Positions 1 to 8,036 are shown, numbered from the stretch's first letter. The stretch: DNA of 64,000 nt from JABDBE01 sp049585795 (GCA_049585795.1 JBAVAQ010000059.1:1-64000), one strand, 5' to 3'. Numbers and translations: made by a program. The notes: a model not told the origin generated them from the letters alone.

Positions 1-56
1 TCGGGTGGGCTGGAAAAGGATCTCCAGGCCGCAACGGACGCAACCAAAACTCTCCC

Positions 57-629
57 TTAGTCACAACAATCGCGAGACCGGGACAGCATTTTAAGTCGAG
101 CCGTCGTTTTTCCGCAGCCTGCTAGAAAATGATCTACCACCTCAGGCTTTTGCTCTTTAAGAATCTCCGTGCTTACGAAGAGGTCAATCGCTCGGCCTTG
201 GGGTGGCGAGATGTATCGCTTGGCTCTGTAAAGCAGGGAGGTTGAAACGAACAAATAGACAGCCTTAACGAAAGTCTCGTGGTGAGGATCATCGCGTCTC
301 ACTCGCACAACGACGCGATCTGCCTCAATGAACGCCTGTCGCTTAACCTCGGCGTCTACCCAGTCTAATTTAACGCCCTTGACCTGGAATCCCGGCATTT
401 CTTTGGCGTGCTTTTTGATGAATTCGTTCACGCTGCCTTGGAAATCGTGTTGGACGTACTTCTTATGCGCAAAGCGCAAACCAAGCCGAACGCTGGCCAA
501 TGCCTTCCACAGAAGGGCAAGCCACTTCTCGACCTTTTCTGGATTCGTGAGGATTGCGATAACAACGGCAGCGAGGGTGATGCCGCTGCCGAACAGGAAC
601 GCGATTAAGTGGCTAAATGCCGGTGACAT
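57..629 (-). CDS. hypothetical membrane-anchored protein
   Basis: Unknown function, 190 aa. The N-terminus (about residues 8-28) is a single hydrophobic segment, followed by a basic stretch and a soluble alpha/beta-looking domain with the segments FIKKHAKEMPGFQVKG and AVYLFVSTSLLYRAK. A start at 629 fits an AAAGGAC ribosome-binding site. It overlaps the stop of the upstream gene (613-933) by 17 bp, so the two are probably translationally coupled. The last ~20 residues look compositionally unlike the rest. A +1 shift after HFLA would read a more natural helix (AEKRRLDLKCC) toward the window edge, so a C-terminal frameshift is possible. I do not recognise the family with confidence. Confidence 0.6.
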   Translation of the reverse strand: MSPAFSHLIAFLFGSGITLAAVVIAILTNPEKVEKWLALLWKALASVRLGLRFAHKKYVQHDFQGSVNEFIKKHAKEMPGFQVKGVKLDWVDAEVKRQAFIEADRVVVRVRRDDPHHETFVKAVYLFVSTSLLYRAKRYISPPQGRAIDLFVSTEILKEQKPEVVDHFLAGCGKTTARLKMLSRSRDCCD

Positions 630-933
630 GTCCTTTGGCGCGGGCTACCTCGCCTGGTGGTTCAGCGTCGTGCTCGTCGTGATCTCGCCGGTCTCGACCG
701 CGCAGTTCCGAGCGATGTTCGGCAAGGAGTGCGAGGCAGCCAGGTCTGTCGCATACGAATTTGATATCGCCGCTCTCAGGAAAAACCGCCACTAGATTAT
801 CGAGGCTTATGACCTCACGGCAAAACTTGCATCGAGCTTCGCCGCGCTTTACATCCGAGAGCACACCCAGGCTCTCTAGAAACCCGACCAGATCGTCATC
901 GTGTACTGCTGAAATGATGCTTTTATTCGTCAT
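613..933 (-). CDS. small four-cysteine zinc-ribbon-like protein
   Basis: Unknown function, 106 aa. Start chosen at the ATG at 933 because GGAGG lies 5 bases upstream; an open frame extends to 1053 without such a site. Residues C35-x2-C38 and C61-x4-C66 look like one metal-binding knuckle pair. The N-terminus (DDDLVGFLESLGVL) is probably helical, and the C-terminal third is highly charged (Arg/Asp/Glu/His). It precedes and overlaps the membrane-anchored gene 57-629, suggesting a two-gene unit. The zinc role is inferred from cysteine spacing only. Confidence 0.6.
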   Translation of the reverse strand: MTNKSIISAVHDDDLVGFLESLGVLSDVKRGEARCKFCREVISLDNLVAVFPESGDIKFVCDRPGCLALLAEHRSELRGRDRRDHDEHDAEPPGEVARAKGHVTGI

Positions 934-1166
934 TATACCTCCAACTACCCCAACTCCATAGCTATAGTCTACAGCCACTGTGGGTCCGTTAGATGCAATA
1001 ATTGCGCTGTCGATTCTGGATCGGTGTCCCAAATCAGGACACCACCATTTCACCTCGCTCAGTTTGCCGCTCCCATCTCCCGCTGTTAAACTAACAAGTT
1101 TGATTAGTCCATTCGGAACTCTTCTGATCGCATGTATTCATATTCGACGCTAGAACCAGGAAGCCA

Positions 1167-2366
1167 ATGCTAAAGCCAGGGGACATCGCAATTGTGAGCG
1201 GGGCGCGCACGCCCTTCGGACGTTATTGCGGCAAGCTGAAAGATTTCACCGCGCAGGAACTCGGAGCCATCGCGGGCAAGGGTGCCATCGAGCGCGCTGG
1301 ACTGGACCCGAAAGAATTCGACCACGCAGTTTTCGGCAACGCGCAACAGACTTCCGGCGATGCTCTTTACGGCGCGCGCCATGTCGGGTTGCGCGCCGGT
1401 CTGCCGATCGAAACGCCCGCGCTGACTGTGAATCGGCTATGCGGATCGGGGATGCAATCCATCGTCAACGCAGCGCAGATGGTTCAACTCGGAGAAGCAA
1501 ATGTGGTGCTGGCTGGCGGCATGGAAGCCATGTCGCAAGCGCCCTTCGTCATCCGCGGGCGCGACGGTTTTACTCTGGCTCCGGGCGGCAAATTGGAAGA
1601 CTCGCTCATGGTCGCATTGCTCGACACCTATTGCGGCCTCTACATGGCTAACACGGCGGAACTTTATGGGGAGCAGCAGGGCATCACGCGACAGGCGCAG
1701 GATGAATTCGCGTTGCGCTCGCAACAATTGGCGGACGCCGCGTATAAAGACGGGCGGCTGCAGGAAGAGTTGGTTCCCGTGCCGCTTAAGGATCGCAAGG
1801 GTGAGCCATCCGGCGCGACGTTGAGCGAAGACGATCATCGGCGTCCGCAGACCACGATGGAAGGTCTGGCCAAGCTAAAACCCGCATTCGGCAAAAACGG
1901 TACGGTCACCGCCGGAAATGCCAGCGGAATCGTCGATGGCGCTGCAGCGGTTGTGGTGATGTCGCTCGAAGAAGCAGGCAAGCGAGGATTGAAACCGTTG
2001 GGAAGAATCGTGGGCTGGGGTATTGCCGGAGTTGAGCCCAAGCTGATGGGCCGCGGTCCAGTGCCGGCGACGAAAGTCGCTTTGCAGAAAGCCGGACTCA
2101 CTTTGGATTACATCGACTTGATCGAAGTGAACGAAGCTTTCGCGGCGCAGTATTTAGCGGTCGAGAAAGAGCTTGGTTTAGACCGCGACAAAGTCAACGT
2201 CAACGGCGGAGCGATTGCTTTGGGACATCCGCTGGGTGCGACGGGAACGCGGTTGGTGATCACGTTGCTGTATGAATTGCGTCGGCGCAAAAAGAAGTAC
2301 GGTCTGGCGACAGCCTGCATCGGCGGCGGGCAGGGAATTGCGATGGTGGTAGAGAGTTTGAATTAG
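1167..2366 (+). CDS. acetyl-CoA C-acyltransferase (thiolase)
   Basis: Thiolase of 399 aa, the usual length. It catalyses reversible thiolytic cleavage of 3-ketoacyl-CoA to acetyl-CoA and a shortened acyl-CoA, or acetoacetyl-CoA condensation. The three catalytic positions are present: acyl-accepting Cys92 in NRLCGSGMQS, His354 in GGAIALGHPLGATG, and Cys384 in ACIGGGQG. NEAFAAQ is also intact. The ATG follows AGGAAGCCA. It is followed by a dehydrogenase and a hydratase on the same strand, so it belongs to a fatty-acid or hydroxybutyrate module. Whether it is FadA-like (degradative) or PhaA-like (biosynthetic) cannot be decided from sequence alone. Confidence 0.93.
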   Translation: MLKPGDIAIVSGARTPFGRYCGKLKDFTAQELGAIAGKGAIERAGLDPKEFDHAVFGNAQQTSGDALYGARHVGLRAGLPIETPALTVNRLCGSGMQSIVNAAQMVQLGEANVVLAGGMEAMSQAPFVIRGRDGFTLAPGGKLEDSLMVALLDTYCGLYMANTAELYGEQQGITRQAQDEFALRSQQLADAAYKDGRLQEELVPVPLKDRKGEPSGATLSEDDHRRPQTTMEGLAKLKPAFGKNGTVTAGNASGIVDGAAAVVVMSLEEAGKRGLKPLGRIVGWGIAGVEPKLMGRGPVPATKVALQKAGLTLDYIDLIEVNEAFAAQYLAVEKELGLDRDKVNVNGGAIALGHPLGATGTRLVITLLYELRRRKKKYGLATACIGGGQGIAMVVESLN

Positions 2367-2370
2367 CTAT

Positions 2371-2456
2371 TTAGCACAGAGGTACAGAGCCAAAGAGAAA
2401 TCTTAAGAAATCAAGAAATAATTAAGACGTTCTCTGTGACTCTGTGTCTCTGCGGT
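2371..2456. repeat. R5 palindromic repeat (CACAGAGGTACAGAG...CTCTGTGTCTCTG)
   Basis: Two imperfect inverted arms, about 2371-2400 and 2429-2456, fill the spacer between the thiolase and dehydrogenase genes. The sequence type (CACAGAGGCACAGAGA and its complement) recurs as a remnant at 4361-4392. Confidence 0.7.
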
Positions 2457-2486
2457 AAGCCGCATTACTCGAAAAAGGAATAGCGA

Positions 2487-3380
2487 ATGGACATAAGGAA
2501 AGTAGGCGTTCTCGGTTGTGGTTTGATGGGTTCCGGGATCGCGCAAGTTGCCGCAATGGCTGGATTCGATGTGACCGTGCTCGAAGTTGAGCACAAGTTT
2601 CTCGATAAGGGTTTTGCCGGGATTGAAAAATCGCTGGCGAAGTTTGCTGAGCGGCCGCCGGAGAAAGGTGGCATCACCGCGCAGCAGAAAGACGCCATTC
2701 GCGCCCGTCTCAAAGGCACGACCAATAAACAAGACCTGGCTGACTGCGACATCGTGATCGAAGCCATCATCGAGAATGTCGAGGACAAGAAGAAGATGTA
2801 CGCGTCGCTCGACGGCATCGTGAAAAAGGACGCGATTTTTGCTTCGAACACATCGTCTATTTCCATCACTGAACTGTTGACTTCGACCAAGCGCCCGGAG
2901 CGGTTTATCGGACTGCATTTCTTCAATCCCGTGCCCCTGATGAAGTTGGTCGAGGTCGTGCGGACGATCGCAACCGCTGATGATGTTTACGAAACAGCTT
3001 ACGAATTCGGTAAGAAGCTGGGCAAAGTGCCGGTCCGCACCAGCGACAAAACCGGATTCATTGTGAACCGGCTGCTGGTGCCGTATCTGCTCGATGCCAT
3101 CCGCGCCTACGAAGAAGGCGTCGGCTCGATTGACGACATCGACAACGCCATGAAGCTGGGCTGTGGCTATCCCATGGGCCCGTTTACACTGCTTGATTTC
3201 GTCGGCCTGGACACGACCTACTACATCACGCACGTGATGTATGACGAGTTCAAAGAGCGGCGGTTCGCGTCGCCACCGCTGTTAAAGCGGTTAGTAATGG
3301 CAGGATGGTATGGACGGAAGACAGGCAAAGGATTTTACGATTATTCAGATCCAAACAATCCGAAGCCGAACAAACTGTGA
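2487..3380 (+). CDS. 3-hydroxybutyryl-CoA / 3-hydroxyacyl-CoA dehydrogenase
   Basis: Single-function L-3-hydroxyacyl-CoA dehydrogenase of 297 aa, the usual size for Hbd/PaaH proteins. It oxidises 3-hydroxyacyl-CoA with NAD+. The Rossmann motif GCGLMGSG starts near residue 10. The catalytic His is H144 in GLHFFNPVPLMKLVEVV, and the C-terminal dimerisation domain carries GYPMGPFTLLDFVGLD. It lies between thiolase and enoyl-CoA hydratase genes on the same strand, giving three consecutive beta-oxidation activities. The spacers on both sides carry palindromic repeats rather than visible terminators, so cotranscription is plausible but not shown. Confidence 0.93.
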   Translation: MDIRKVGVLGCGLMGSGIAQVAAMAGFDVTVLEVEHKFLDKGFAGIEKSLAKFAERPPEKGGITAQQKDAIRARLKGTTNKQDLADCDIVIEAIIENVEDKKKMYASLDGIVKKDAIFASNTSSISITELLTSTKRPERFIGLHFFNPVPLMKLVEVVRTIATADDVYETAYEFGKKLGKVPVRTSDKTGFIVNRLLVPYLLDAIRAYEEGVGSIDDIDNAMKLGCGYPMGPFTLLDFVGLDTTYYITHVMYDEFKERRFASPPLLKRLVMAGWYGRKTGKGFYDYSDPNNPKPNKL

Positions 3381-3403
3381 TTTTTGCCACGGATCAAACG
3401 AAT

Positions 3404-3490
3404 TTTGTCATCCTGAGCGCAGCGAAGGATCTATGTATTCTGCGTCGACTGGCAAATTGCATGGGTTCTTTGCTTCGCTCAGAATGACAC
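3404..3490. repeat. R4 inverted repeat pair (CATCCTGAGCGCAGCGAAGG)
   Basis: One arm at 3404-3432 reads GTCATCCTGAGCGCAGCG followed by AAGGATCT. The opposite-orientation arm at 3463-3490 contains TTGCTTCGCTCAGAATGAC. Related copies lie at 28862-28890, 30154-30183 and 63851-63890. Confidence 0.75.
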
Positions 3491-3541
3491 ACGTAGAGTT
3501 TATTCGAAAGTTGGCGCGAGTCTGTAGCAGGTTTTGATCAT

Positions 3542-4324
3542 ATGAACTTTGAAAACATTCTTTTCGAAAAGAAAAACTCCATCGCTTACGTCACTGTCAA
3601 TCGCCCCAAAGTGCTGAACGCACTCAACATGGCAACCATGGAAGAGCTGCGCGCGGCATTTCATGACATCAAGAACGATTCCGGCACGCGCGTGGTCATC
3701 ATGACCGGCGCGGGCGAAAAGGCTTTCATTGCGGGCGCCGATATTGGCGAACTTGCCAAGCATGATGCGGTTTCTGGCAAAGAGTACACGCATCGCGGGC
3801 AGAGCGTGCTCAACCTGATTGAAAACCTCGGCAAGCCGGTGATTGCGTGCATTAACGGATTCGCGCTCGGCGGCGGATGCGAAATCGCGATGGCTTGCAC
3901 CATGCGTCTGGCCAGCGAAAACGCGAAGCTGGGGCAGCCCGAGGTCAAGCTGGGAATTATTCCCGGCTACGGCGGCACCCAGCGATTGCCGAGGCTAGTC
4001 GGCAAAGGCATCGCCATGCAGCTCGTTCTGGCCGGCGAAATGATTGGTGCCCAAGAGGCGCACCGCATCGGATTGCTAAATGAAGTTACCACCGCGTCCG
4101 AACTGATTCCGCGCGCCGAGGCGATTGCACAAAAAATCATCGCCAACGCTCCGCTGGCGGTTCAGTACGCCATGGAAGCAGTAAACAAAGGCATGGAGAT
4201 GACGCTGGCGGAGGGGCTGTACCTCGAAGCCGTGTTATTTGCCGTTGCTTGTTCTTCGGAAGATAAGAAAGAAGGCACGACGGCATTTCTGGAGAAGCGT
4301 CCGCCGCAGTTCAAGGGCAAGTAA
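3542..4324 (+). CDS. enoyl-CoA hydratase (crotonase family)
   Basis: Crotonase-fold protein of 260 aa. Both catalytic glutamates of classical enoyl-CoA hydratases are present: E114 in GGGCEIAMAC and E134 in GQPEVKLGIIPGYGGTQRL. The oxyanion-hole segment AFIAGADI is also present. It hydrates trans-2-enoyl-CoA to 3-hydroxyacyl-CoA, the substrate of the dehydrogenase immediately upstream. The ATG at 3542 lies just after a repeat-rich spacer. The 3' end overlaps in another frame with the long open frame of ribH, an unusual arrangement discussed there. The substrate chain length cannot be told from sequence. Confidence 0.93.
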   Translation: MNFENILFEKKNSIAYVTVNRPKVLNALNMATMEELRAAFHDIKNDSGTRVVIMTGAGEKAFIAGADIGELAKHDAVSGKEYTHRGQSVLNLIENLGKPVIACINGFALGGGCEIAMACTMRLASENAKLGQPEVKLGIIPGYGGTQRLPRLVGKGIAMQLVLAGEMIGAQEAHRIGLLNEVTTASELIPRAEAIAQKIIANAPLAVQYAMEAVNKGMEMTLAEGLYLEAVLFAVACSSEDKKEGTTAFLEKRPPQFKGK

Positions 4325-5009
4325 ATCAGACGCGGATTGGTGCGGATCAAAACCGATTTCACCACGGAGGCTTGGAGTCACGGAGAAAAATCACAAATCA
4401 GATCCGTCGTTAGGCGCCCCACCACCCCCGCGCGAGGTCAAGGCGCTTGGCGGCAATCTAAACGCTGCCAGGAAGCGTTTCGGCATCGTCGTCTCGCGGT
4501 TTAACGAGTTCATCACAGAACGATTGCTTCGAAGTGCGTTCGACGGATTGTTGCGCTGTGGCGCAAAAAGCAAAGACATTCAGGTCATTCGCGTACCGGG
4601 TTCTTTCGAGATTCCATCTGCCGCGCGCACGCTCGCTGAAACGAAGAAATACGACGCTATTATCTGCCTGGGCTGCCTCTTGCGCGGCGATACCGCGCAC
4701 TACGATGTCATTGTGAATGAAGTCGCACGCGGTATCGGGCAATCCGCCCAAGAGACTGGGGTGCCCCACGCTTTCGGCGTGCTCACCTGCGAGACACTGG
4801 AACAAGCCATTGACCGCGCTGGCCTGAAGATGGGCAACAAAGGCTTCGAAGCCGCATTGGCAGCGGTGGAGATGGCGAATCTGAAGCAAACCGTCGCTGG
4901 TCGTTCGTCGTTGGCCGTTGGCAAGAAAGTTGTCAGCTCTCAGCCTTCAGCTGTCAGCAAGAAGCGAAAGCCCAGGCAGTCCGCTCGTCCGAAAGAACGT
5001 TCTCGCTGA
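4239..5009 (+). CDS. ribH: 6,7-dimethyl-8-ribityllumazine synthase, start codon unclear
   Basis: Condenses 5-amino-6-ribitylamino-uracil with 3,4-dihydroxy-2-butanone 4-phosphate in riboflavin synthesis; the family forms icosahedral or pentameric shells. Homology begins at GNLNAARKRFGIVVSRFNE (about 4449) and includes VPGSFEIP, the CLGCLLRGDTAHYDVI region and FGVLTCETLEQA. Odd: no ATG, GTG or TTG exists in frame from 4246 to 4523. The only ordinary in-frame starts ahead of the conserved core are TTG codons at 4239 and 4245, inside the hydratase gene and without a ribosome-binding site. A non-AUG start (for example ACG 4380 after GGAGG) or a lost start codon is possible. The C-terminal ~40 residues are encoded by R2/R1 repeats (4893-4962). 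Confidence 0.85.
   Translation: MPLLVLRKIRKKARRHFWRSVRRSSRASKSDADWCGSKPISPRRLGVTEKNHKSDPSLGAPPPPREVKALGGNLNAARKRFGIVVSRFNEFITERLLRSAFDGLLRCGAKSKDIQVIRVPGSFEIPSAARTLAETKKYDAIICLGCLLRGDTAHYDVIVNEVARGIGQSAQETGVPHAFGVLTCETLEQAIDRAGLKMGNKGFEAALAAVEMANLKQTVAGRSSLAVGKKVVSSQPSAVSKKRKPRQSARPKERSR
4361..4392. repeat. R5 repeat remnant
   Basis: ACCACGGAGGCTTGGAGTCA followed by CGGAGAAAAAT resembles a single arm of the R5 family at 2371-2456. It lies where the ribH start codon would be expected and supplies the GGAGG that looks like a ribosome-binding site. Confidence 0.5.
4893..4962. repeat. R2 + R1 repeats inside the 3' end of ribH
   Basis: GTCGCTGGTCGTTCGTCGTT and GGCCGTTGGC (R2) are followed by GTCAGCTCTCAGCCTTCAGC (R1). 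These intergenic repeat types are translated as the variable tail of RibH. Confidence 0.6.
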
Positions 5010-5017
5010 AGCCCCTT

Positions 5018-5062
5018 CTCATCTCCTGTAAACTGAAAGCTGCCGGCTGATCGCTGAAAGCT
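5018..5062. repeat. R1 repeat abutting nusB start
   Basis: CTGAAAGCTGCCGGCTGATC followed by GCTGAAAGCT fills most of the 57-bp ribH-nusB spacer and ends four bases before the nusB ATG. No separate Shine-Dalgarno sequence is visible. Confidence 0.55.
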
Positions 5063-5066
5063 CCCC

Positions 5067-5480
5067 ATGGGCACGCGCCGAAAATCTCGCGAATTTGTCC
5101 TGCAGATGTTGTTTCAAGCGGATATGGGCGGACAGACGCCCGAAGAGGTGCGGCGCACATTCTGGCGCGAACATCATTCCATCGAGAAAGACGTGCGTGG
5201 CTTCGCCGAGGATCTCTTTCGCACCGCGACCGACCGCACCACAGAGATCGATGGTTTAATCGAGCGCCACGCCGAGCACTGGCGCATGGACCGGATGGCC
5301 ACGGTCGATCGCAATGTCCTGCGCTCGGCGGTGGCTGAGTTGATGAGCTTCCCCTCTACGCCGCGCGCCGTGGTGATCAACGAAGCGCTGGAGATTGCGC
5401 GCAAGTTTTCTAGTCCTGAATCCGTGAATTTCATTAACGGAGTGCTGGACAGCGTCGGCCGGGAACTGGAAAAGGCGTAA
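5067..5480 (+). CDS. nusB: transcription antitermination factor NusB
   Basis: All-alpha RNA-binding antitermination protein, 137 aa, normal for the family. It pairs with S10 (NusE) at boxA of rRNA leaders. Recognisable features are the N-terminal RRKSREFVLQMLFQADMG and the C-terminal PRAVVINEALEIARKF / INGVLDSV. The ribH-nusB order is a common bacterial arrangement. The partner NusE/S10 gene (rpsJ) lies 7.6 kb downstream in the ribosomal cluster. Upstream bases come from an R1 repeat and lack a strong ribosome-binding site. Confidence 0.95.
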   Translation: MGTRRKSREFVLQMLFQADMGGQTPEEVRRTFWREHHSIEKDVRGFAEDLFRTATDRTTEIDGLIERHAEHWRMDRMATVDRNVLRSAVAELMSFPSTPRAVVINEALEIARKFSSPESVNFINGVLDSVGRELEKA

Positions 5481-5570
5481 GAAGCCATCGGCCGCAGGTC
5501 GTCGGTCGTTTTGCCAAAGACCAGCCCATCGGCCAACCGCTAACGACCAAGGCGGATGACCAACGACTGC
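5481..5570. repeat. R2 palindromic repeat
   Basis: GGTCGTCGGTCGTTTTGCCA on one side and CCAACCGCTAACGACCAAGG plus GACCAACGACTG on the other form an imperfect inverted pair. It fills the convergent spacer between nusB and the lipoprotein gene and could act as a bidirectional hairpin. Confidence 0.65.
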
Positions 5571-5573
5571 CCT

Positions 5574-7730
5574 CTACGGCTTAACCGCAAGCAGATCGGG
5601 ATTGCAAGTGATAGGAAATGGCCGCCCCGATGAATCCTCACACAGGCCCTCAGGGAGGGGGATCTGTAGAATGTCGCCGCCGGCCGCCGTACTGACAACA
5701 TGCACGGTTCCATCGCTTGCGCCGACGTAAAGCAAGGTGCCGTCAGCGGTGAGCGCGGCGTTGAGCGGCATCGGATTTCCCGCCAGAGAAATCGCCGAGG
5801 CTGCCTGACCCGGAATATTGAACACCAGGATGCTGTTCAGATTCGCAGCGATCACGTAAGCCGTGGTTCCATCCTGCGAGACGATCAACTGCTTCGGAAC
5901 AAAATTGCCGTGACCGAGGCTAAAGGACGAAACGTGTCCATCCGCCACAGCCGGCGTGCAACCAGATGGTGTGGTATTCACGCTGAGAATATCGATGCCT
6001 GGAGGATCCACTGCCAACATGTGAAACGTGGCGGGTGTGTCGGATGGCAGCAATTTAGCAGCGCCCGGGAGGGTCCTGATGAAGGCTGGCACCGCTGGGG
6101 CCGGCACTGTATCGGCGCGGCCATTGTCACAGGTTCTCCAAACGCTTAGCGCCGAAGTAGCGCCTCCGGCCACGTAGGCAAAAGCGCCCTCAGAAAGAAA
6201 AGATACGTCGTCGGCGGGAGCGGCAAGCGGAATGGTTCGCAACCCATCGAGCTTCGAGTAAACGTAGAGGGTGCTACCCGCCACTATGTATGCCTTCAGG
6301 CTATCAGGAGAGAACGCGGCAGCCGTTGCTCCCGTGATTTGAAATGTCGGGCTGGTGCTGCTGGCGGTGTCAAAAACGAATACGCGGTTTGGCCCATCGG
6401 CGGGCGACGTATCGGAAATGATGACTTTGCTTCCGTCGGGAGAAACAGCCAGCACTTTACCCGGCAGAGCTGCGAACTGTTCTACGCTATTCGAAGAGGC
6501 GTCAAGCACTGCCAAACCCACAGTGCCCAGCAGCCCGGAATTCGTCCCCAGATAAGCCGTAGTTCCTTGCGCATTGAAGACCAGGGAATTAGGCGTTGCC
6601 GGCAAGGTCACGAAGTTCCCTACAGTATTTGCCGGGGCGGTAATGGGAACGATCTCGCTAAAGCAGTTATCGGTCGTACCGCAGCTGTCGGTGCTTACGT
6701 AAATGGTGGAGGTCGGAGCTGTTGTTCCAGTCGGGGACACGACCAGGTTCACGACATTCTGGGGATAGATCGGCAAGGATGGGGCAAAGCCTATATTGCA
6801 AGTAGGCGGAGTGCAAGAGGCGATGATGGTGGCCCCGCCGCCGTTCGAAGATCCGGTGGCCACGCCCACGGAGCTTACGCTTACCGAACCCGAGTCGGAA
6901 GAACTCCAGGTCAATGGAATTCCGGTAATCTGCATCCCCAGGGTATCGAAGATAGTCGGCATAATCGTTCTCGATGTGCTTGACGAAGTAGTTACCGCCA
7001 GCGAGATCGACTGTACCGGACAAGTTGTGAAATAGATTGGCACACTATTCACGTCGCCGATGGTCGCGAAAAGGGGAGTGATGCCAGGGGTCTTGGCGGT
7101 CACCTCGACTTGCCCTGGAAGCAAAAGACTGTCGGCAGTGGTCAAGGTGGCCACATTGGCAACCAGGGTTTGCCAGGTGAACACTCCAACCGTGGAGGTA
7201 ATATCGACGCCGTTGCTGTACGCCGCCGCCTGGTAGTTCGAGGTCTGACCCACGGAAAAACAAGGATTCGTGGGCGGAGGTTGATTCGGGAGCAGGAGCA
7301 GACTCAGCGCAACCTTATCAACGTGCTGGTGCACGTAGACGGTAGTCGTGGGGCTGCTTACGCCTTGCGCAGACGCCGTTACCTGCGCTACCCCCACCCC
7401 GCCAGGCGTGCATATTTGCGGGCTGCTGAGCGAGTCCCAGCTGCCGGCGCAGGCGAGTCCGTTGTCCGCAACGTTGAGCACTGCAGGGTTACTGGACAGG
7501 TAGGAAATTGGTTGGGTCATCGTCGTCTGAGTAGAACTCAAAGCTGTCGCAGTCAGGACCTGATAGGTGCCGATCTCGAGAGATAGGTACGGGCCGGGAG
7601 TAAGGGTGACGCTGGCGGGAACGGCGTAGGTTGCGGTATGGATAGGGCTGCCGCCGCATCCGGGAAGACTACCTACCAGAAAAATAAGCAGAGCGAAGAC
7701 CGCAAAACCTGCAATACCGGACCTACCCAT
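5574..7730 (-). CDS. surface lipoprotein with Ig-like and beta-propeller regions
   Basis: 718 aa. The N-terminus is a lipoprotein signal ending in LVGSLPGC, so Cys25 is the likely lipidated residue. Residues ~35-330 are bacterial Ig-like (Big) repeats: SVTLTPG..., YLSSNPAVLNV, LTWSSSDSGSVSVSSVGVAT. The C-terminal half resembles a YVTN-type propeller: PNSLVFNAQGTTAYLGT, KVLAVSPDGSKVIISDT, QLIVSQDGTTAYVIAAN, ALTADGTLLYVGASDGTVHVV. Such proteins are common in acidobacteria and are presumed surface adhesive or scaffold proteins; the ligand is unknown. It stands alone, convergent with nusB. Confidence 0.8.
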   Translation of the reverse strand: MGRSGIAGFAVFALLIFLVGSLPGCGGSPIHTATYAVPASVTLTPGPYLSLEIGTYQVLTATALSSTQTTMTQPISYLSSNPAVLNVADNGLACAGSWDSLSSPQICTPGGVGVAQVTASAQGVSSPTTTVYVHQHVDKVALSLLLLPNQPPPTNPCFSVGQTSNYQAAAYSNGVDITSTVGVFTWQTLVANVATLTTADSLLLPGQVEVTAKTPGITPLFATIGDVNSVPIYFTTCPVQSISLAVTTSSSTSRTIMPTIFDTLGMQITGIPLTWSSSDSGSVSVSSVGVATGSSNGGGATIIASCTPPTCNIGFAPSLPIYPQNVVNLVVSPTGTTAPTSTIYVSTDSCGTTDNCFSEIVPITAPANTVGNFVTLPATPNSLVFNAQGTTAYLGTNSGLLGTVGLAVLDASSNSVEQFAALPGKVLAVSPDGSKVIISDTSPADGPNRVFVFDTASSTSPTFQITGATAAAFSPDSLKAYIVAGSTLYVYSKLDGLRTIPLAAPADDVSFLSEGAFAYVAGGATSALSVWRTCDNGRADTVPAPAVPAFIRTLPGAAKLLPSDTPATFHMLAVDPPGIDILSVNTTPSGCTPAVADGHVSSFSLGHGNFVPKQLIVSQDGTTAYVIAANLNSILVFNIPGQAASAISLAGNPMPLNAALTADGTLLYVGASDGTVHVVSTAAGGDILQIPLPEGLCEDSSGRPFPITCNPDLLAVKP

Positions 7731-7866
7731 TCATCCTCCCCGCCCTCGCGGTCGCCTGCGAGGCGAGCAACGCCTCTGGGAATATTTCGCTGTGAAAGAT
7801 TTCCAGTGTAGAGGCTGCGAATCTTTTGAGCAAGTTGAGCCGCATTGCGGGCGTCTGAGCCCGCAG

Positions 7867-7926
7867 GCGAAATCCCGAACGAAGAGAGGGATCCCGTGAG
7901 CCCGCAAGCGAAATCCCGAACGAAGT
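7867..7926. repeat. R6 direct repeat pair (CGAAATCCCGAACGAAG)
   Basis: GCGAAATCCCGAACGAAG occurs twice (about 7867-7884 and 7909-7926) around GAGAGGGATCCCGTGAGC. A related single palindrome lies at 13009-13040. Confidence 0.65.
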
Positions 7927-7935
7927 TGGCAATCC

Positions 7936-8036
7936 TCCGCGCACTCTGCGGACTTTCTCCGCGATCTAAGACTTTGGGCTGCATCAAAATCCTGAAGCGC
8001 AGAGATCGCCGAGCACAACCGCAGAGTGCGCGGAGA
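7936..8036. repeat. R9 inverted repeat (CTCCGCGCACTCTGCGG)
   Basis: The left arm CCTCCGCGCACTCTGCGGAC followed by TTTCTCCGCGATCT matches the complementary right arm AGATCGCCGAGC...CCGCAGAGTGCGCGGAG. About 40 bases separate the arms. Confidence 0.65.
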
